Origin: Planctomycetota bacterium | Lineage (GTDB): Bacteria > Planctomycetota > Planctomycetia > Pirellulales > UBA1268 | DNA length: 45,682 nt | Direction of reading: 5' to 3' | Assembly: GCA_029978905.1 (NCBI GenBank) | Contig: JAPOIM010000032.1 | Location: forward strand, 1-45,682 | Part shown: in pieces, positions 1 to 8,828 of the stretch | Layout: every line of letters starts with the position of its first letter | How positions within the stretch are numbered: the stretch's first letter is position 1 | Notes under the pieces: model-generated | Databases searched by the model: none | Seen by the model: only the letters and a program-made list of their open reading frames with translations | Told to the model about the DNA's origin: nothing | Position numbers and translations under genes: made by a program

Positions 1-74
1 CGTCAGTCGCACGCGGTCAGTAGCTTACTCCTTCTTACGTCGGCTGCCGAAACAACTCCGGCAACCACGATCGA

Positions 75-102
75 ATAATAACCGTCCTCGTTGCCGTGTC
101 AA
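75..102 (-). promoter_or_regulatory. Strong sigma-70-type promoter reading out of the window
   Basis: On the minus strand there is a perfect -35 box TTGACA (97-102) and a -10 box TATTAT (75-80), 16 bases apart. It lies downstream of the homospermidine synthase stop codon and points left, so it should drive a gene beyond the window edge. The rest of 1-170 shows no convincing gene. The boxes are seen in the sequence; activity is inferred. Confidence 0.55.
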
Positions 103-170
103 ATTTTTCTTGAAAAAAATCCAAAATCACTTCCCACCCAAAAATCCCCTGCAAAACGCGGCTCGTTCCC

Positions 171-1628
171 TCAATCCCCGTCGGTAATCAGGAAATTCTT
201 GAACTGCCAGACGTCGTCCGGGTCATTCAGTGGGGCGTTGTAGCCAGGAAATGCCGGCTGGTAGTCCCTCAGAGGGGTCCAATTGCTCCGCACGGAGAGA
301 AACTTCCCAAGGTAGGGCTTCGCGATCTCCAGGATGAAGTCGTGCGGCAGGTCGTCTGGCACGAGGAGACCGCGGTCTGGATGCTCAATCATCCACATCA
401 CGCAGGCCACCACGGAAATCGCCACCTGCAAGGTGGTGGCGTTTTGATGGGGCATCAGTCGTCGAGATTCCTCGATCGACAGGTCGGAGCCACACCACCA
501 ACTCGTGAGTGGATGCCCCATGATCAGGGCCCCGAGGATGTCGGACCCACTGACGATGTCATCCGACATGATCCGCTCGCGGGGCGGCATCTTGTAGCCG
601 TATCCCCGCAGTTCGTGGAGCGACGCGATCGCCGCATCACACGGGCAGTAGGCGTAGTGCATGGTGGGACGGTATATCGCCTTGCCGTCTTCCCACACCG
701 TGAGCGAATCGGTAATCGTGAACGCCTCGCCATGGCGAACCACCATCCCCACAATCGAATAGTTCGGGACCCAGGTGTTCACGAGCGTATTCATGCCCAT
801 CCGCGCGAGACAGATCTGATTTCGGGGCCCTGAATCATGCTCGTACGCGAGATGCGGCAATTCCTTTTCATGCGTCCCCCAACCGAGTTCCGCGGTGGTG
901 GTGCCCTCCTCCCGAAACCCTTCGACACTCCACGTGTTGACGAACTCGTTGACCTGCTTCGGTCGATTTGAGATTTGCGTGTCCCGCTCGCTGCAGTGGA
1001 TCACCTTGACGCCAAGTTCACGAGCGAGGTGGTTAAATTCCAGTTTCCTGGAGTGCTCCGTGATTCGCTCTGCCCGCTCCCCATCCACCTTCTTCTCAAG
1101 CAAACAGGCGTCGGCGATGTCGAGCAGCCCCTCCTTGGTGAAGTGGCTGATCAACCCGGGATTGGCACCGTGCTCCACCACGCAGGTGGGCCCTGGGGTC
1201 GTCCACGATTCCCGCAACTTGCGAAGCGCCATATGGCGCCAATAGAGCGTGAGGTGCGACGGATGCGTGCCCGGAGGCTGGAAGTAGGGATCCCACAACT
1301 CCACAGAAGTGTTGACGTACATCACGCCATGGTCGTGGCACCAGTTGATGATCTCGCAGCTATCGATGTTCCAGGCGAGGTCGATCACGAGGTCACCTGC
1401 GCCCACCCGTTTGGGGAGGATCCTTCCCAAACTGCCGTGGGTGATACGGTCCTTCACAAACGTGACGCCCTGGGCGATACACGGAGCAAGCGCCTCATCA
1501 TCGGGATTAAAGTCGATGATCGTGATCGATTCCGGGTTGACGCCTACGTGCTTGAGCAAGACAGGGAGAGTGCACCGCGCGACCGCACCAAAACCGATGA
1601 AAAGAACTCGCTTGTCGTAGGTGAGCAT
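171..1628 (-). CDS. hss: Homospermidine synthase
   Basis: 485 aa, the usual length for bacterial homospermidine synthase (about 480 aa). The family makes homospermidine in an NAD-dependent aminobutyl transfer from putrescine or spermidine, in the cytoplasm. The N-terminus has a Rossmann dinucleotide-binding segment (VLFIGFGAVARCTLP, residues 8-22), followed by the motif VEHGANPGLISHFTKEGL near 150 that is typical of this saccharopine-dehydrogenase-like family. The ATG at 1628 fits the family N-terminus. A promoter is visible upstream at 1705-1733. The gene is divergent from crcB and stands alone; a PLP decarboxylase gene 1.3 kb away may belong to the same polyamine metabolism, but that is inference. 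Assignment by sequence recognition is firm. Confidence 0.92.
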   Translation of the reverse strand: MLTYDKRVLFIGFGAVARCTLPVLLKHVGVNPESITIIDFNPDDEALAPCIAQGVTFVKDRITHGSLGRILPKRVGAGDLVIDLAWNIDSCEIINWCHDHGVMYVNTSVELWDPYFQPPGTHPSHLTLYWRHMALRKLRESWTTPGPTCVVEHGANPGLISHFTKEGLLDIADACLLEKKVDGERAERITEHSRKLEFNHLARELGVKVIHCSERDTQISNRPKQVNEFVNTWSVEGFREEGTTTAELGWGTHEKELPHLAYEHDSGPRNQICLARMGMNTLVNTWVPNYSIVGMVVRHGEAFTITDSLTVWEDGKAIYRPTMHYAYCPCDAAIASLHELRGYGYKMPPRERIMSDDIVSGSDILGALIMGHPLTSWWCGSDLSIEESRRLMPHQNATTLQVAISVVACVMWMIEHPDRGLLVPDDLPHDFILEIAKPYLGKFLSVRSNWTPLRDYQPAFPGYNAPLNDPDDVWQFKNFLITDGD

Positions 1629-1704
1629 CAGGCCTGCTTGCCGTTAGAGAAACACGGACCGGCGTGCGGAAGCAGTCCGCCACGCCCCAAAAAGAAGAGT
1701 TTTC

Positions 1705-1733
1705 AGTATACCGTGTGCGGACCTACGGGTCAC
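1705..1733 (-). promoter_or_regulatory. Predicted promoter of hss
   Basis: Minus-strand -35 GTGACC (1728-1733), 17-base spacer and -10 TATACT (1705-1710). It lies about 75 bases upstream of the hss ATG in the 134-base gap shared with divergent crcB. I looked for a fluoride riboswitch before crcB in this gap and did not recognise one. Confidence 0.5.
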
Positions 1734-1762
1734 GCCCGAGACTTCACCAAAGGAACACGCCG

Positions 1763-2149
1763 ATGCCTGCAGCCACGCACTGGATTTGGATGGCCATCGC
1801 TGGGGCGGCCGGCGTGTTGCTTCGTGCTCTGGTGTCACTCACGACCAGCCGCGTTGCGGGCGACGGCTTCCCGTGGGGCGTGGTGATCGTCAACGTCAGC
1901 GGTTCGTTGGCGTTTGGCATACTCGTGGCGGCCACGCCACTCCGGCTGCTTCCGCCGGGAAGCGAGAAAATCATCCTTGTGGGATTTCTCGGCGGATTTA
2001 CGACGTTTTCTAGCTTCTCTTACGACACGGTCCGCCTCGCCCAGACCGGCCATCTCGCGTCGGCGGTGGCCTTCGTGGCGATCAACAATGTGGGCGGTAT
2101 CGCCGCCGCCTGGCTTGGACTCAGCGGCATCACTGGCCGCACCCCGTGA
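1763..2149 (+). CDS. crcB: Fluoride ion channel CrcB/Fluc
   Basis: 128 aa, the normal size for a CrcB/Fluc subunit, a dimeric dual-topology membrane channel that expels fluoride. Four hydrophobic segments are visible (about residues 7-27, 38-56, 68-88 and 98-120). The conserved signature GGFTTFSSFS lies at 77-86, with the phenylalanine pair that lines the fluoride path, and a conserved asparagine is present in VNVSGS near 44. The ATG at 1763 is chosen because it opens directly on the first membrane helix; an upstream in-frame start would add about 33 residues of unrelated sequence. The 3' end is 6 bases from the convergent HAD gene. Confidence 0.93.
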   Translation: MPAATHWIWMAIAGAAGVLLRALVSLTTSRVAGDGFPWGVVIVNVSGSLAFGILVAATPLRLLPPGSEKIILVGFLGGFTTFSSFSYDTVRLAQTGHLASAVAFVAINNVGGIAAAWLGLSGITGRTP

Positions 2150-2155
2150 GCCGAC

Positions 2156-2788
2156 CTAAAGACTCATCCGCACACCGCGTGCGGACAAATGCTTGAGCAA
2201 GTCCTGAGCCCCCACGAAGACCTCGGCATCCCACCCCGCGCTTCGGGCTGCTTCCACGTGCGCCGGAATATCATCACAAAAGAAAATGGACTCCGGGGCA
2301 ACGCCTGCCTGCTGGGTTGCAGCTTGGTAGATCCGAGCGTCAGGCTTCATCACGCCCACTTCGTAGCTGAGCACACACGGTCCAATGCCGCCGGGTAATA
2401 TCCCATAGCGACATCGCAGCAGGTGCTGCCAGTGGGGATCGCATGTATTCGAAAGGATTCCAAGCGGCACCCGCGCACGCTCGATCGCTGCAATCACCGG
2501 CAGCATCTCGGCTCGGAGCGTGAAGATGTCCCCTGCTGCCCGCGCGAGGGCATCCGGCTCCAGATCGATTCCCGTCTCGCTCACAAACGCCGCGTGCACC
2601 TCGTGCCACGGTAGCTGCCCACTCTCGATCTGCTGCGGCCGATCGCGAGACGTAAAAAACTGTTCTACGTCGGCTGCCGAGAGCCCCGTCAAAGCTGCAA
2701 TGTTTCTCCAGCCGCGGCCGTGGTCAAAATCGACCACCACCCGTCCGAGATCGAGATAGATGAACGATGGTCGACGGAGATCGTGCAT
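2156..2788 (-). CDS. HAD-superfamily phosphatase, YihX-like
   Basis: 210 aa from the ATG at 2788; a TTG five codons upstream is possible, but only the ATG has a purine-rich site (GGAAAA) at proper spacing. Four HAD motifs are present: motif I YLDLGRVVVDFD with nucleophile Asp13, motif II GILSNT, motif III lysine in MKPDARIY, and motif IV FFCDDIPAHVEAA. In motif I the usual second Asp is replaced by Gly (DLG), as in the YihX (alpha-D-glucose-1-phosphate phosphatase) group. The family hydrolyses small sugar or nucleotide phosphates in the cytoplasm; the substrate cannot be read from the sequence. Convergent with crcB. Confidence 0.82.
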   Translation of the reverse strand: MHDLRRPSFIYLDLGRVVVDFDHGRGWRNIAALTGLSAADVEQFFTSRDRPQQIESGQLPWHEVHAAFVSETGIDLEPDALARAAGDIFTLRAEMLPVIAAIERARVPLGILSNTCDPHWQHLLRCRYGILPGGIGPCVLSYEVGVMKPDARIYQAATQQAGVAPESIFFCDDIPAHVEAARSAGWDAEVFVGAQDLLKHLSARGVRMSL

Positions 2789-2945
2789 GTTTTTCCAAAC
2801 CAAAAAGCAGACTCGAACTAGTTTCCACGCGCCCGGTATGACACCCTAGAAGCACTGCTGCGGAACGGATTCTTTCCTGCATCGCCTTCCGCTGACAACC
2901 AGTGTGCGCCCGGATTTTCCCCGCTGCTCACCAAGGCCCTTCCCC

Positions 2946-4535
2946 ATGCCGCCGCAGTCGCAATCTGCAGACAACGCCCCAGGCAACGACACCGCAGAAC
3001 AGAATGCGGAGGCGTTGCTACGCCGACAGCGAATCGCCGCGGCCTACGACCCACACCTCGTGGCGGCCGCGGGCGAACGACTGGCACACCAGCTTTCGCG
3101 GGCCGTGGCGGGGATGCAGAAGGGAGACGGCCTAGTGCTGCCGGGCGGGCGGCCAGAGGAGCAGGTGGCGCGCGCTGCAAGTTTCCTTAGTCGCGTTCCA
3201 CACAAGGAGGCCTCGCTCGTCGACCGTTTCGAAGGGCTGGTCTCGACAGCGGTTTCACAAGGCATCGCCCTGCATCACCCGCACTACGTCGGCCACCAGG
3301 TTCCCCCTCCAGTCCCACTTGCCGGCCTGTTTGATGCGGCCGGTGCGGTCACCAATCAGGGCATGGCGATCTACGAGATGGGTCCGTGGGCGATGGCTGT
3401 TGAGCAAGCGGTGGTGCGCCAACTCGCCGAGCGCCTTGGCTGGTCGCCGGAGCAGTGCAACGGACTGGCCACGCACGGCGGCTCACTTGCCAACCTCACG
3501 GCCCTGCTCACAGCTCGCAATGTGGCGTTTCCGTCAGCGTGGCAGGAGGGCTTGCCTCGCACCGGCCCGCCGCCTGTCGTGATCGCCCATGCGGATGTCC
3601 ATTACTGCATCACACGCGCAGCCGGCATCCTCGGCCTCGGCACGCGCCAGATTGTTCCCGCGGGCCTCGACCACCGCCGCCGGCTCGATCCCCAGCACCT
3701 CGACGACACCCTCTCACGATGCCGTCGCGACGGCACTCCCGTGATCGCCGTTGCTGCCTGCAGCGGGTCCACGCCGGTGGGAGCGTTTGATCCTCTCGAA
3801 GCCATCGCCGACGTCTGTCGTCGGCATGAGGTTTGGCTCCACGTTGATGCCGCGCATGGCGGAGGAGCGCTGATGAGCCGGCAGCATCGTCACCTGCTCC
3901 AAGGCATCGACCAAGCCGACAGCGTGGTGCTTGATGCCCACAAGATGCTCTTCATGCCAGCCCTCTGCACATTTCTCTTTTACCGCGAGAAACGGCACGC
4001 CTATGCCGCTTTCCAACAAAACGCTCCCTACCTCTTCAGCGACACCGCCTCTGATGACACCAGCTGCCGCCTCGACTTCGACGGGGGCCTGCGAACGGTG
4101 GAATGTACGAAGCGTGCCACCGTGTTCGGCTTGTGGGGCGTGTGGTCACTCTTTGGTGAATCGCTCTTCGCCGACTTGGTGGACGAGGTGTTTGCCAAAG
4201 CCCAGCGGCTCTATGCCATGCTGACGGAGGCTGACGATTTTGAAGCGATTCATGAACCCCAGGCCAACATCCTCACCTTCCGCTTCCTGCACGAGAAGCT
4301 TCGTGACGCTCCGCCTCACGTGGTGTCGGCGTTCCAGCAGCACCTTCGCACGCGCGTCGTCGAATCGGGCACCTTCTACCTGGTCACCACGCAACTCGAT
4401 GGGGCAACCGTTCTCCGCACCGCGCTGATGAATCCGCTGACAAGCGATGCCGACCTCGCCACGCTGATCACCACCTTGCGAGACACGGCCCGCTCGATTG
4501 ATGTCGCCCAGCTGCCTGTGTTGGCCGGGCCGTAA
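2946..4535 (+). CDS. PLP-dependent group II amino-acid decarboxylase
   Basis: 529 aa from the ATG at 2946 (a GTG at 2904 would add 14 residues). Related to L-2,4-diaminobutyrate and aromatic amino acid decarboxylases. The substrate-loop region HHPHYVGHQ lies near residue 110, the PLP-ring aspartate is in HVDAAHGG (Asp301), and the Schiff-base lysine is in DAHKMLF (Lys333). CSGSTPVGAFDP precedes the active-site Asp, as in the family. The reaction should be decarboxylation of an L-amino acid to an amine in the cytoplasm. The amino acid used is not known from sequence. Proximity to homospermidine synthase makes a polyamine precursor such as diaminobutyrate attractive, as inference only. It ends 1 base from the convergent phosphatase gene, so the two terminate against each other. 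Confidence 0.85.
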   Translation: MPPQSQSADNAPGNDTAEQNAEALLRRQRIAAAYDPHLVAAAGERLAHQLSRAVAGMQKGDGLVLPGGRPEEQVARAASFLSRVPHKEASLVDRFEGLVSTAVSQGIALHHPHYVGHQVPPPVPLAGLFDAAGAVTNQGMAIYEMGPWAMAVEQAVVRQLAERLGWSPEQCNGLATHGGSLANLTALLTARNVAFPSAWQEGLPRTGPPPVVIAHADVHYCITRAAGILGLGTRQIVPAGLDHRRRLDPQHLDDTLSRCRRDGTPVIAVAACSGSTPVGAFDPLEAIADVCRRHEVWLHVDAAHGGGALMSRQHRHLLQGIDQADSVVLDAHKMLFMPALCTFLFYREKRHAYAAFQQNAPYLFSDTASDDTSCRLDFDGGLRTVECTKRATVFGLWGVWSLFGESLFADLVDEVFAKAQRLYAMLTEADDFEAIHEPQANILTFRFLHEKLRDAPPHVVSAFQQHLRTRVVESGTFYLVTTQLDGATVLRTALMNPLTSDADLATLITTLRDTARSIDVAQLPVLAGP

Positions 4536-4536
4536 C

Positions 4537-6210
4537 TCACCGCTGGCGGTGGATGCAGATCAGGCACATGTCATCGCTCTGCACCTGTCCTGCGGTGTGG
4601 CGTTCCACATCGGCGATGATGCGACGGCCGGTCTCTTCCGCAGTTCCATCGGCTCCGGCGAGCACGGCGGTAAGTCGATGGAAATCGTAGATCTCGCTTT
4701 CAACGTCCATCGCTTCACTGATGCCATCGGTGTAGAGCACTAAGGTCGCACCAGGTTCAATCGCAAACTCCAGGCTGCGGTAGGTCGCCTCTGGATCCCA
4801 GCCCAGCGGTAAACACCCCAGGTCGCCTCCCACCAAATCCACCCTGCCATCCGGATGCCTCAAGGCCAACGGCAGATGGCCGGCACTGACGAGCGTGGCC
4901 TGATGCGTGTGCGGATCGATCAAGCACACGATGCCCGTCGCAAATCGGCCCTCCCACGAGTTGCTACAAAAACTTTCGTTGACCCGCGCCATCGCAGTCG
5001 CCACGTCTTTTTCGGTCGCCGCCGCCAGGGCGACCTTGCTCGCGAGAGAAGCCATCACGAGGGCCGCGGAGACACCTTTCCCCGAGACATCGGCAAGCAC
5101 TGCCACCACCCGTCCGTCCGGCAACGGCACGTAGTCGTAGTAGTCGCCACCGATCTGCCGAGCAGGTGAGTAAAAGTCGAAGACGTCATAGCCCGGGATT
5201 TCAGGCGGCTTCTTGGGAAGCATTCCCTGCTGGACCTGCCGCGCAAGCTCTAGGTCGTGGCGGAGTTTTTCGCGTCGCACGCGTTCTTCGTGGGAGATCG
5301 CCTGTTCGATCGCTCGCGCGGCCTGTTCGGCAAGCGACGCCAGGACCTCGAGATCATCTGGCTGAAAGCCGTCGCTAAACTCCCGCGAATCGACCTGAAG
5401 CACTCCGAGCACTTCCCCATCTTTCCTGCCGATCGGGGCACACATCACCGAGCGGATATGGCACGAGAGGATGCTCTCGTTCATGTTCAAGCGAGAGTCT
5501 CCCAAGGCGTCCGCGGAAAGAATCGCCTTGCGACCACGCACGACTTTCTCGATCAGCGACCGGCTGAGCATCAGCGGGCCTGCTTCACGGCCTGATCGCT
5601 GCTTTCGAGCACGGAGCACCGGCTTTCCAGATTCGCGATCGATCAGTAACACAAACGCCCGTTCCGCCCTTGGAAAGATGGTGCACAGTCCTTCCACGAG
5701 TCGCTTGGGCACAAGTTCGGGATCAAGCGACGAGCCAATCGCGACTTCCAGTTCGTGGGCAGCGTTGAGTTTTGCTGTGGCGTTGCGATCCGCAGCATCG
5801 GCGACGGCTGGGCTGGCGAGGTCAACCTGCGACACCACAAACGACCCTTCGGCACTGTCAAAGAACATCGTCGCGTCGGCCGGGTGGTGGTCGGAATCGC
5901 CCCCCCCTACGGCACCGAGCGTCAGCTGCAAGCCGCCGATCGAAAGTTCATCGCCAACATGGAGCAGCCACGGCCCGCTCACGGACTGGCCGTTGACGAA
6001 GGTGCCATTGCGGGATCCAAGGTCTTCCAGCGTGATGCCAGCCGAACCGTGGCCCGCAATCGTGATGGCCGCGTGCTGCCGACTGACGGCCGACTCGGCA
6101 ATCATCACGTCGCACGATGGGTGACGGCCGATGACCGTCCGCTCCTTCGTGAGCGGATACCGCTCACCCGTGTTCGGGCCATTCACGATCTGAAGAAAAA
6201 AGTCGCTCAT
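4537..6210 (-). CDS. FHA-GAF-PP2C (SpoIIE/RsbU-type) signalling phosphatase
   Basis: 557 aa from the ATG at 6210, which opens directly on the FHA domain; upstream in-frame sequence overlaps the tRNA and is discarded. Domains in order: FHA (about 1-105; GRHPSCD, SRQHA and RNGTFVNG mark the phosphothreonine pocket), a GAF domain (about 150-310), a short charged helix, then a SpoIIE/PP2C phosphatase (about 330-557) with metal-binding acidic residues in GGDYYDY, ADVSGKG and LYTDGISEAM. Proteins with this build dephosphorylate anti-sigma-antagonist partners in partner-switching stress pathways. The FHA domain would dock it to a phosphothreonine protein, likely a Ser/Thr kinase target. No RsbV/RsbW-type partner is encoded here. 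It sits 55 bases downstream of tRNA-Pro on the same strand. Confidence 0.88.
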   Translation of the reverse strand: MSDFFLQIVNGPNTGERYPLTKERTVIGRHPSCDVMIAESAVSRQHAAITIAGHGSAGITLEDLGSRNGTFVNGQSVSGPWLLHVGDELSIGGLQLTLGAVGGGDSDHHPADATMFFDSAEGSFVVSQVDLASPAVADAADRNATAKLNAAHELEVAIGSSLDPELVPKRLVEGLCTIFPRAERAFVLLIDRESGKPVLRARKQRSGREAGPLMLSRSLIEKVVRGRKAILSADALGDSRLNMNESILSCHIRSVMCAPIGRKDGEVLGVLQVDSREFSDGFQPDDLEVLASLAEQAARAIEQAISHEERVRREKLRHDLELARQVQQGMLPKKPPEIPGYDVFDFYSPARQIGGDYYDYVPLPDGRVVAVLADVSGKGVSAALVMASLASKVALAAATEKDVATAMARVNESFCSNSWEGRFATGIVCLIDPHTHQATLVSAGHLPLALRHPDGRVDLVGGDLGCLPLGWDPEATYRSLEFAIEPGATLVLYTDGISEAMDVESEIYDFHRLTAVLAGADGTAEETGRRIIADVERHTAGQVQSDDMCLICIHRQR

Positions 6211-6265
6211 GGCTCGCTGACCGAGAGAGTTCCCGATCACCTGCGACACCGACGGGAAACACAAG

Positions 6266-6340
6266 TCGGGGCGACACGATTCGAACGTGCGACCTCCTGG
6301 TCCCAAACCAGGCGCTCTAGCCAGACTGAGCTACGCCCCG
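6266..6340 (-). tRNA. tRNA-Pro (anticodon UGG)
   Basis: Full cloverleaf on the minus strand. The acceptor stem CGGGGCG pairs with CGCCCCG, the D-arm is GCTCAG...CTAGAGC, and the anticodon stem CCTGG/CCAGG encloses loop TTTGGGA, giving anticodon TGG. The T-arm contains GTTCGAATC. The discriminator base is A and no CCA is encoded, so CCA must be added enzymatically. Length is 75 nt. Confidence 0.95.
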
Positions 6341-6461
6341 GATTCCCATCGCCGGTCTCGGGCATCTGTAACCCGGCCGTTACCGTCCCGCAAGTCTAGC
6401 GAGAGAAGCCTGCGAACCGAAGGCGCAGCGGTAAGCCCCGGTTTTTTCACGTGCTGCGAAG

Positions 6462-6506
6462 AAAAAGGCCCCTTGAAGAGCCCCTCTCGACGCCCCACCC
6501 AAGGCC
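6462..6506 (-). terminator. Probable intrinsic terminator of parAB
   Basis: Minus-strand arms GGCCTT (6501-6506) and AAGGGGCC pair across a loop and are followed at once by TTTTT. It begins 13 bases after the parB stop codon and before the tRNA gene. The stem has a two-base bulge. Confidence 0.5.
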
Positions 6507-6518
6507 GACCTGAGCAAG

Positions 6519-7526
6519 TCAGACCACCTCCGCCGTGAGAAACTCCAGCAACCGCTGGAACTCGTCCGCATCGGCAAACGGGATCACAATCTTCCCCGCG
6601 CCCTTGCTCGACGCCTGGACGACGACCTTCGTGCCGAGTGCCCGCCGGAGGTCATTTTCCATCGCCGTGAGCTGCGCTGGCCGCTTCGAGGCCGGCCGGC
6701 CCCCACGACGCGCAAGCCCCCCAGCCCCCCCAAACTCGTCATCCTCCTCATCCCTGCGCAGGATCTCCTTCACCTCGGCTTCAACAGCCCGAACGCTGAG
6801 CCCCTCATCCACAACGCGTCTGGCAAGACGCACCTGTTCTGGCTCATCGCCAATCGGCAGCAGGGCACGGGCATGGCCCATTGAAATCGAGCCGGCCCGC
6901 AACAGATGCCGAACGGCCTCCGGCAGATCAAGCAGTCGAATGAGGTTGGCAACGGTCGAGCGGTCCACCGACAGACGCTTCGCAAGTTCCTCCTGCGTGC
7001 ACTGCCAGTTGGCGAGGTACTGCTTAAAGCTGGCCGCCTTCTCGAGCGCGTCGAGATCCCGCCGCTGGAGATTCTCGACGATCGCAATCTCGGCCATCTG
7101 CCGATCGTCCACTTCCAGCACGCGAGCAAGGATCCCTGCCCAGCCCACCCGCTTGGCAGCAGCGAGTCGCCGCTGTCCGGCAATTAACTGATACCGGTCA
7201 CCAAGTTGGCGCACCACGATCGGCTGCACCAGCCCATGCTCGCGAAGGCTCTCGGCAAGTTCGGTAATCGCTCCGTCGTCGATCACGCTCCGCGGCTGCC
7301 ACGGATTCGGGTCGATCAGGGCGACGTTGACCGTATCGGAAGGAAGGCTCGCCACCGCCTGCTCCATCTCCTCAGGGGAGTGCAGAAACAGCCTGGCCGC
7401 TGCCGCGGGGCTCGGCCCACTCGCAGGAGGGGTCGCCACAGCCACCGCCGCCTCACCCTCGACTCCGGAACCGGTCCTTCCAAGGAGTGCTTCGAGCCCA
7501 CGCCCCAGCCTTCGTTGATTACTCAC
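6519..7526 (-). CDS. parB: Chromosome partitioning protein ParB
   Basis: 335 aa from the GTG at 7526. The GGAGG ribosome site sits 9 bases before this codon; another GTG at 7532 is only 3 bases from it. ParB is a CTP-dependent clamp that loads at parS and spreads on DNA. Visible parts: N-terminal LGRGLEALLG (ParA-contact segment), the CTPase/N-domain with GQRRLAAAKRVGW (GERR-like box) and EIAIVENLQR, then the helix-turn-helix TQEELAKRLSVDRSTVANLIRLL that reads parS, GHARALL, and a C-terminal dimer domain after a basic linker. It overlaps the end of parA by 8 bases, so the two are translationally coupled. Three parS sites lie just upstream. Confidence 0.95.
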   Translation of the reverse strand: MSNQRRLGRGLEALLGRTGSGVEGEAAVAVATPPASGPSPAAAARLFLHSPEEMEQAVASLPSDTVNVALIDPNPWQPRSVIDDGAITELAESLREHGLVQPIVVRQLGDRYQLIAGQRRLAAAKRVGWAGILARVLEVDDRQMAEIAIVENLQRRDLDALEKAASFKQYLANWQCTQEELAKRLSVDRSTVANLIRLLDLPEAVRHLLRAGSISMGHARALLPIGDEPEQVRLARRVVDEGLSVRAVEAEVKEILRRDEEDDEFGGAGGLARRGGRPASKRPAQLTAMENDLRRALGTKVVVQASSKGAGKIVIPFADADEFQRLLEFLTAEVV

Positions 7527-8277
7527 AGTCACGTACCTCCATGCACAGTTCCGTATAGGCGCGGGCCCCTGCCGACCGCGGGGCGTAGTCGAGCACGCTC
7601 ATCGCGTGGCTCGGGGCTTCCGAAACGGCGACGTCCCGGGGGATCACCGTCTCGAACACGATCTCCCCAAAAAAGTCCCGCACCTCCGCTTCGACCTCGT
7701 GGGTGAGTTCGAGCGAGGCTTCATGCATCGTCAGAACGATGCCCCCAAACTGAAGTCTTCCCGGTCGGGCCTGCATCACATCGCGGATCACCTCGATCAT
7801 CTGCGTGAGCCCCTCCAACGCGAAGTATTCACACTGGATCGGCATCAACACTTCCGTGCTCCCCGCGAGGGCGGTCCGAGTCAGATCGCCCAGCGATGGT
7901 GGACAATCAATAAGGCAGTAGTCCCAGCCGCCGAGCCCATGGGCCATGTGATGCTCAAGCACCGCCGAGCCGCCGCGGGCCAACTCCGCGATCCGCTCCA
8001 CGTCCCGAACGCTTCGGCTGCCGGGAAGGATGGACAGGTTCGCGACACCCGTCGCCACCACCGACTCCGCCAAGGCTCGCTCACTGACCAGGGGATGGTG
8101 GTTGGCCGGCGTGGCCCCGAAGCCGGTCGTGGCATTGCACTGCGGATCAAGGTCCACCAAGAGCGTTCGCATCCCGCCACGGGCGAGGCCCGCAGCGAGG
8201 TTCGACGCCGTGGTGGTCTTTCCAACCCCACCCTTCTGATTCGCAACACACACGATTCGGCCCACGCTCGAACGCAT
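7519..8277 (-). CDS. parA: Chromosome partitioning ATPase ParA/Soj
   Basis: 252 aa from the ATG at 8277. The open frame runs 85 codons further upstream, but that part has no family similarity and would reach the parS site. The deviant Walker A NQKGGVGKTTTASNLA is at the N-terminus, LLVDLDPQCNATTG contains the A' aspartate, and CLIDCPPSLG is the Walker B segment. ParA forms ATP-dependent dimers on the nucleoid and pulls ParB-parS complexes apart. It is the first gene of a parA-parB operon. An AAGGG purine tract directly abuts the ATG, so a start at the in-frame GTG five codons later cannot be excluded. From 8278 to 8525 I see no further feature. Confidence 0.93.
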   Translation of the reverse strand: MRSSVGRIVCVANQKGGVGKTTTASNLAAGLARGGMRTLLVDLDPQCNATTGFGATPANHHPLVSERALAESVVATGVANLSILPGSRSVRDVERIAELARGGSAVLEHHMAHGLGGWDYCLIDCPPSLGDLTRTALAGSTEVLMPIQCEYFALEGLTQMIEVIRDVMQARPGRLQFGGIVLTMHEASLELTHEVEAEVRDFFGEIVFETVIPRDVAVSEAPSHAMSVLDYAPRSAGARAYTELCMEVRDCE

Positions 8278-8525
8278 CCCTTCGCGGCAGTCTGTTTCCC
8301 CCTTCACAGATCCGGCACCACGCCACCAGACCCGGGCTCCACCCGCACGATTCGTTCGCCGTGCATAAGCGGTGTACTCGGAATATCGGCCATCCACGGA
8401 ATGTTCGTCACGACTCGGCCGCACCATCGACAGAACCGGACTTCCGCGCAGAGTCACCCAAAAAGACAGGCAAAATGAACCGCCTGGGAAGAAAAAGCGG
8501 CCCCTCGATACATGGCTGCCAACAC

Positions 8526-8539
8526 GTTTCACGTGAAAC
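8526..8539. other. parS site 1
   Basis: Perfect 14-bp palindrome GTTTCACGTGAAAC, the core of the 16-bp bacterial parS consensus; only the two outermost bases differ from it. It lies 249 bases upstream of the parA start, where ParB binding could also repress the operon. Confidence 0.92.
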
Positions 8540-8613
8540 TTGACCGATCAGCAAAACGCCACCGGTTATGGCCTCCCGGCGCGCCACTCCGGCCAGCCGG
8601 CAGCAAGACGTGA

Positions 8614-8754
8614 GCGAGGGACGGCCCCGTGCTCGCGGGCGGGGCTATGGGAGCAAGCGAAGCCTGGAGGGCGAAGCGCCGCGGACATGCAGTGAGCGAA
8701 GGCCACGAAGGCCGACGCGAACGTCCCGAACGCGAGCATCGGGCCGTCCCGAGC
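8614..8754 (+). repeat. Structured intergenic repeat, family 1, copy A
   Basis: About 141 bp. The left arm (8614-8637) and right arm (8731-8754) are inverted, with 20 of 24 positions complementary. The interior carries the family core: AGCGAAGCCTGGAGGGCGAA, then AGTGAGCGA, a GGCC-N5-GGCC hairpin and GCGAACGTCC. Like copy C it has GGGGCTATGGGAGCAAGCGA between left arm and core. It lies between parS1 and parS2. The small ORFs crossing it on both strands are by-products of its high GC content. Confidence 0.8.
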
Positions 8755-8828
8755 GGCCCCCACAGCAGCCCTCTCCCAAGGAACCCCGAATGCCCAACAC
8801 CAGCCGCCACTCCGGCCTGCCGGCGGCA

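Noticed and set aside
37..51. TACGTCGGCTGCCGA occurring near the left edge and again near 2666
   Set aside because: A 15-base match is expected about once by chance in a window of this size and the flanks differ.
1629..1762. Fluoride riboswitch before crcB
   Set aside because: The conserved GGNGAUGG and pseudoknot segments are not recognisable in this 134-base gap.
6443..6458. parS-like sequence TTTTTCACGTGCTGCG behind parB
   Set aside because: Only 11 of 16 consensus positions match and the right half is lost; not a credible ParB site.
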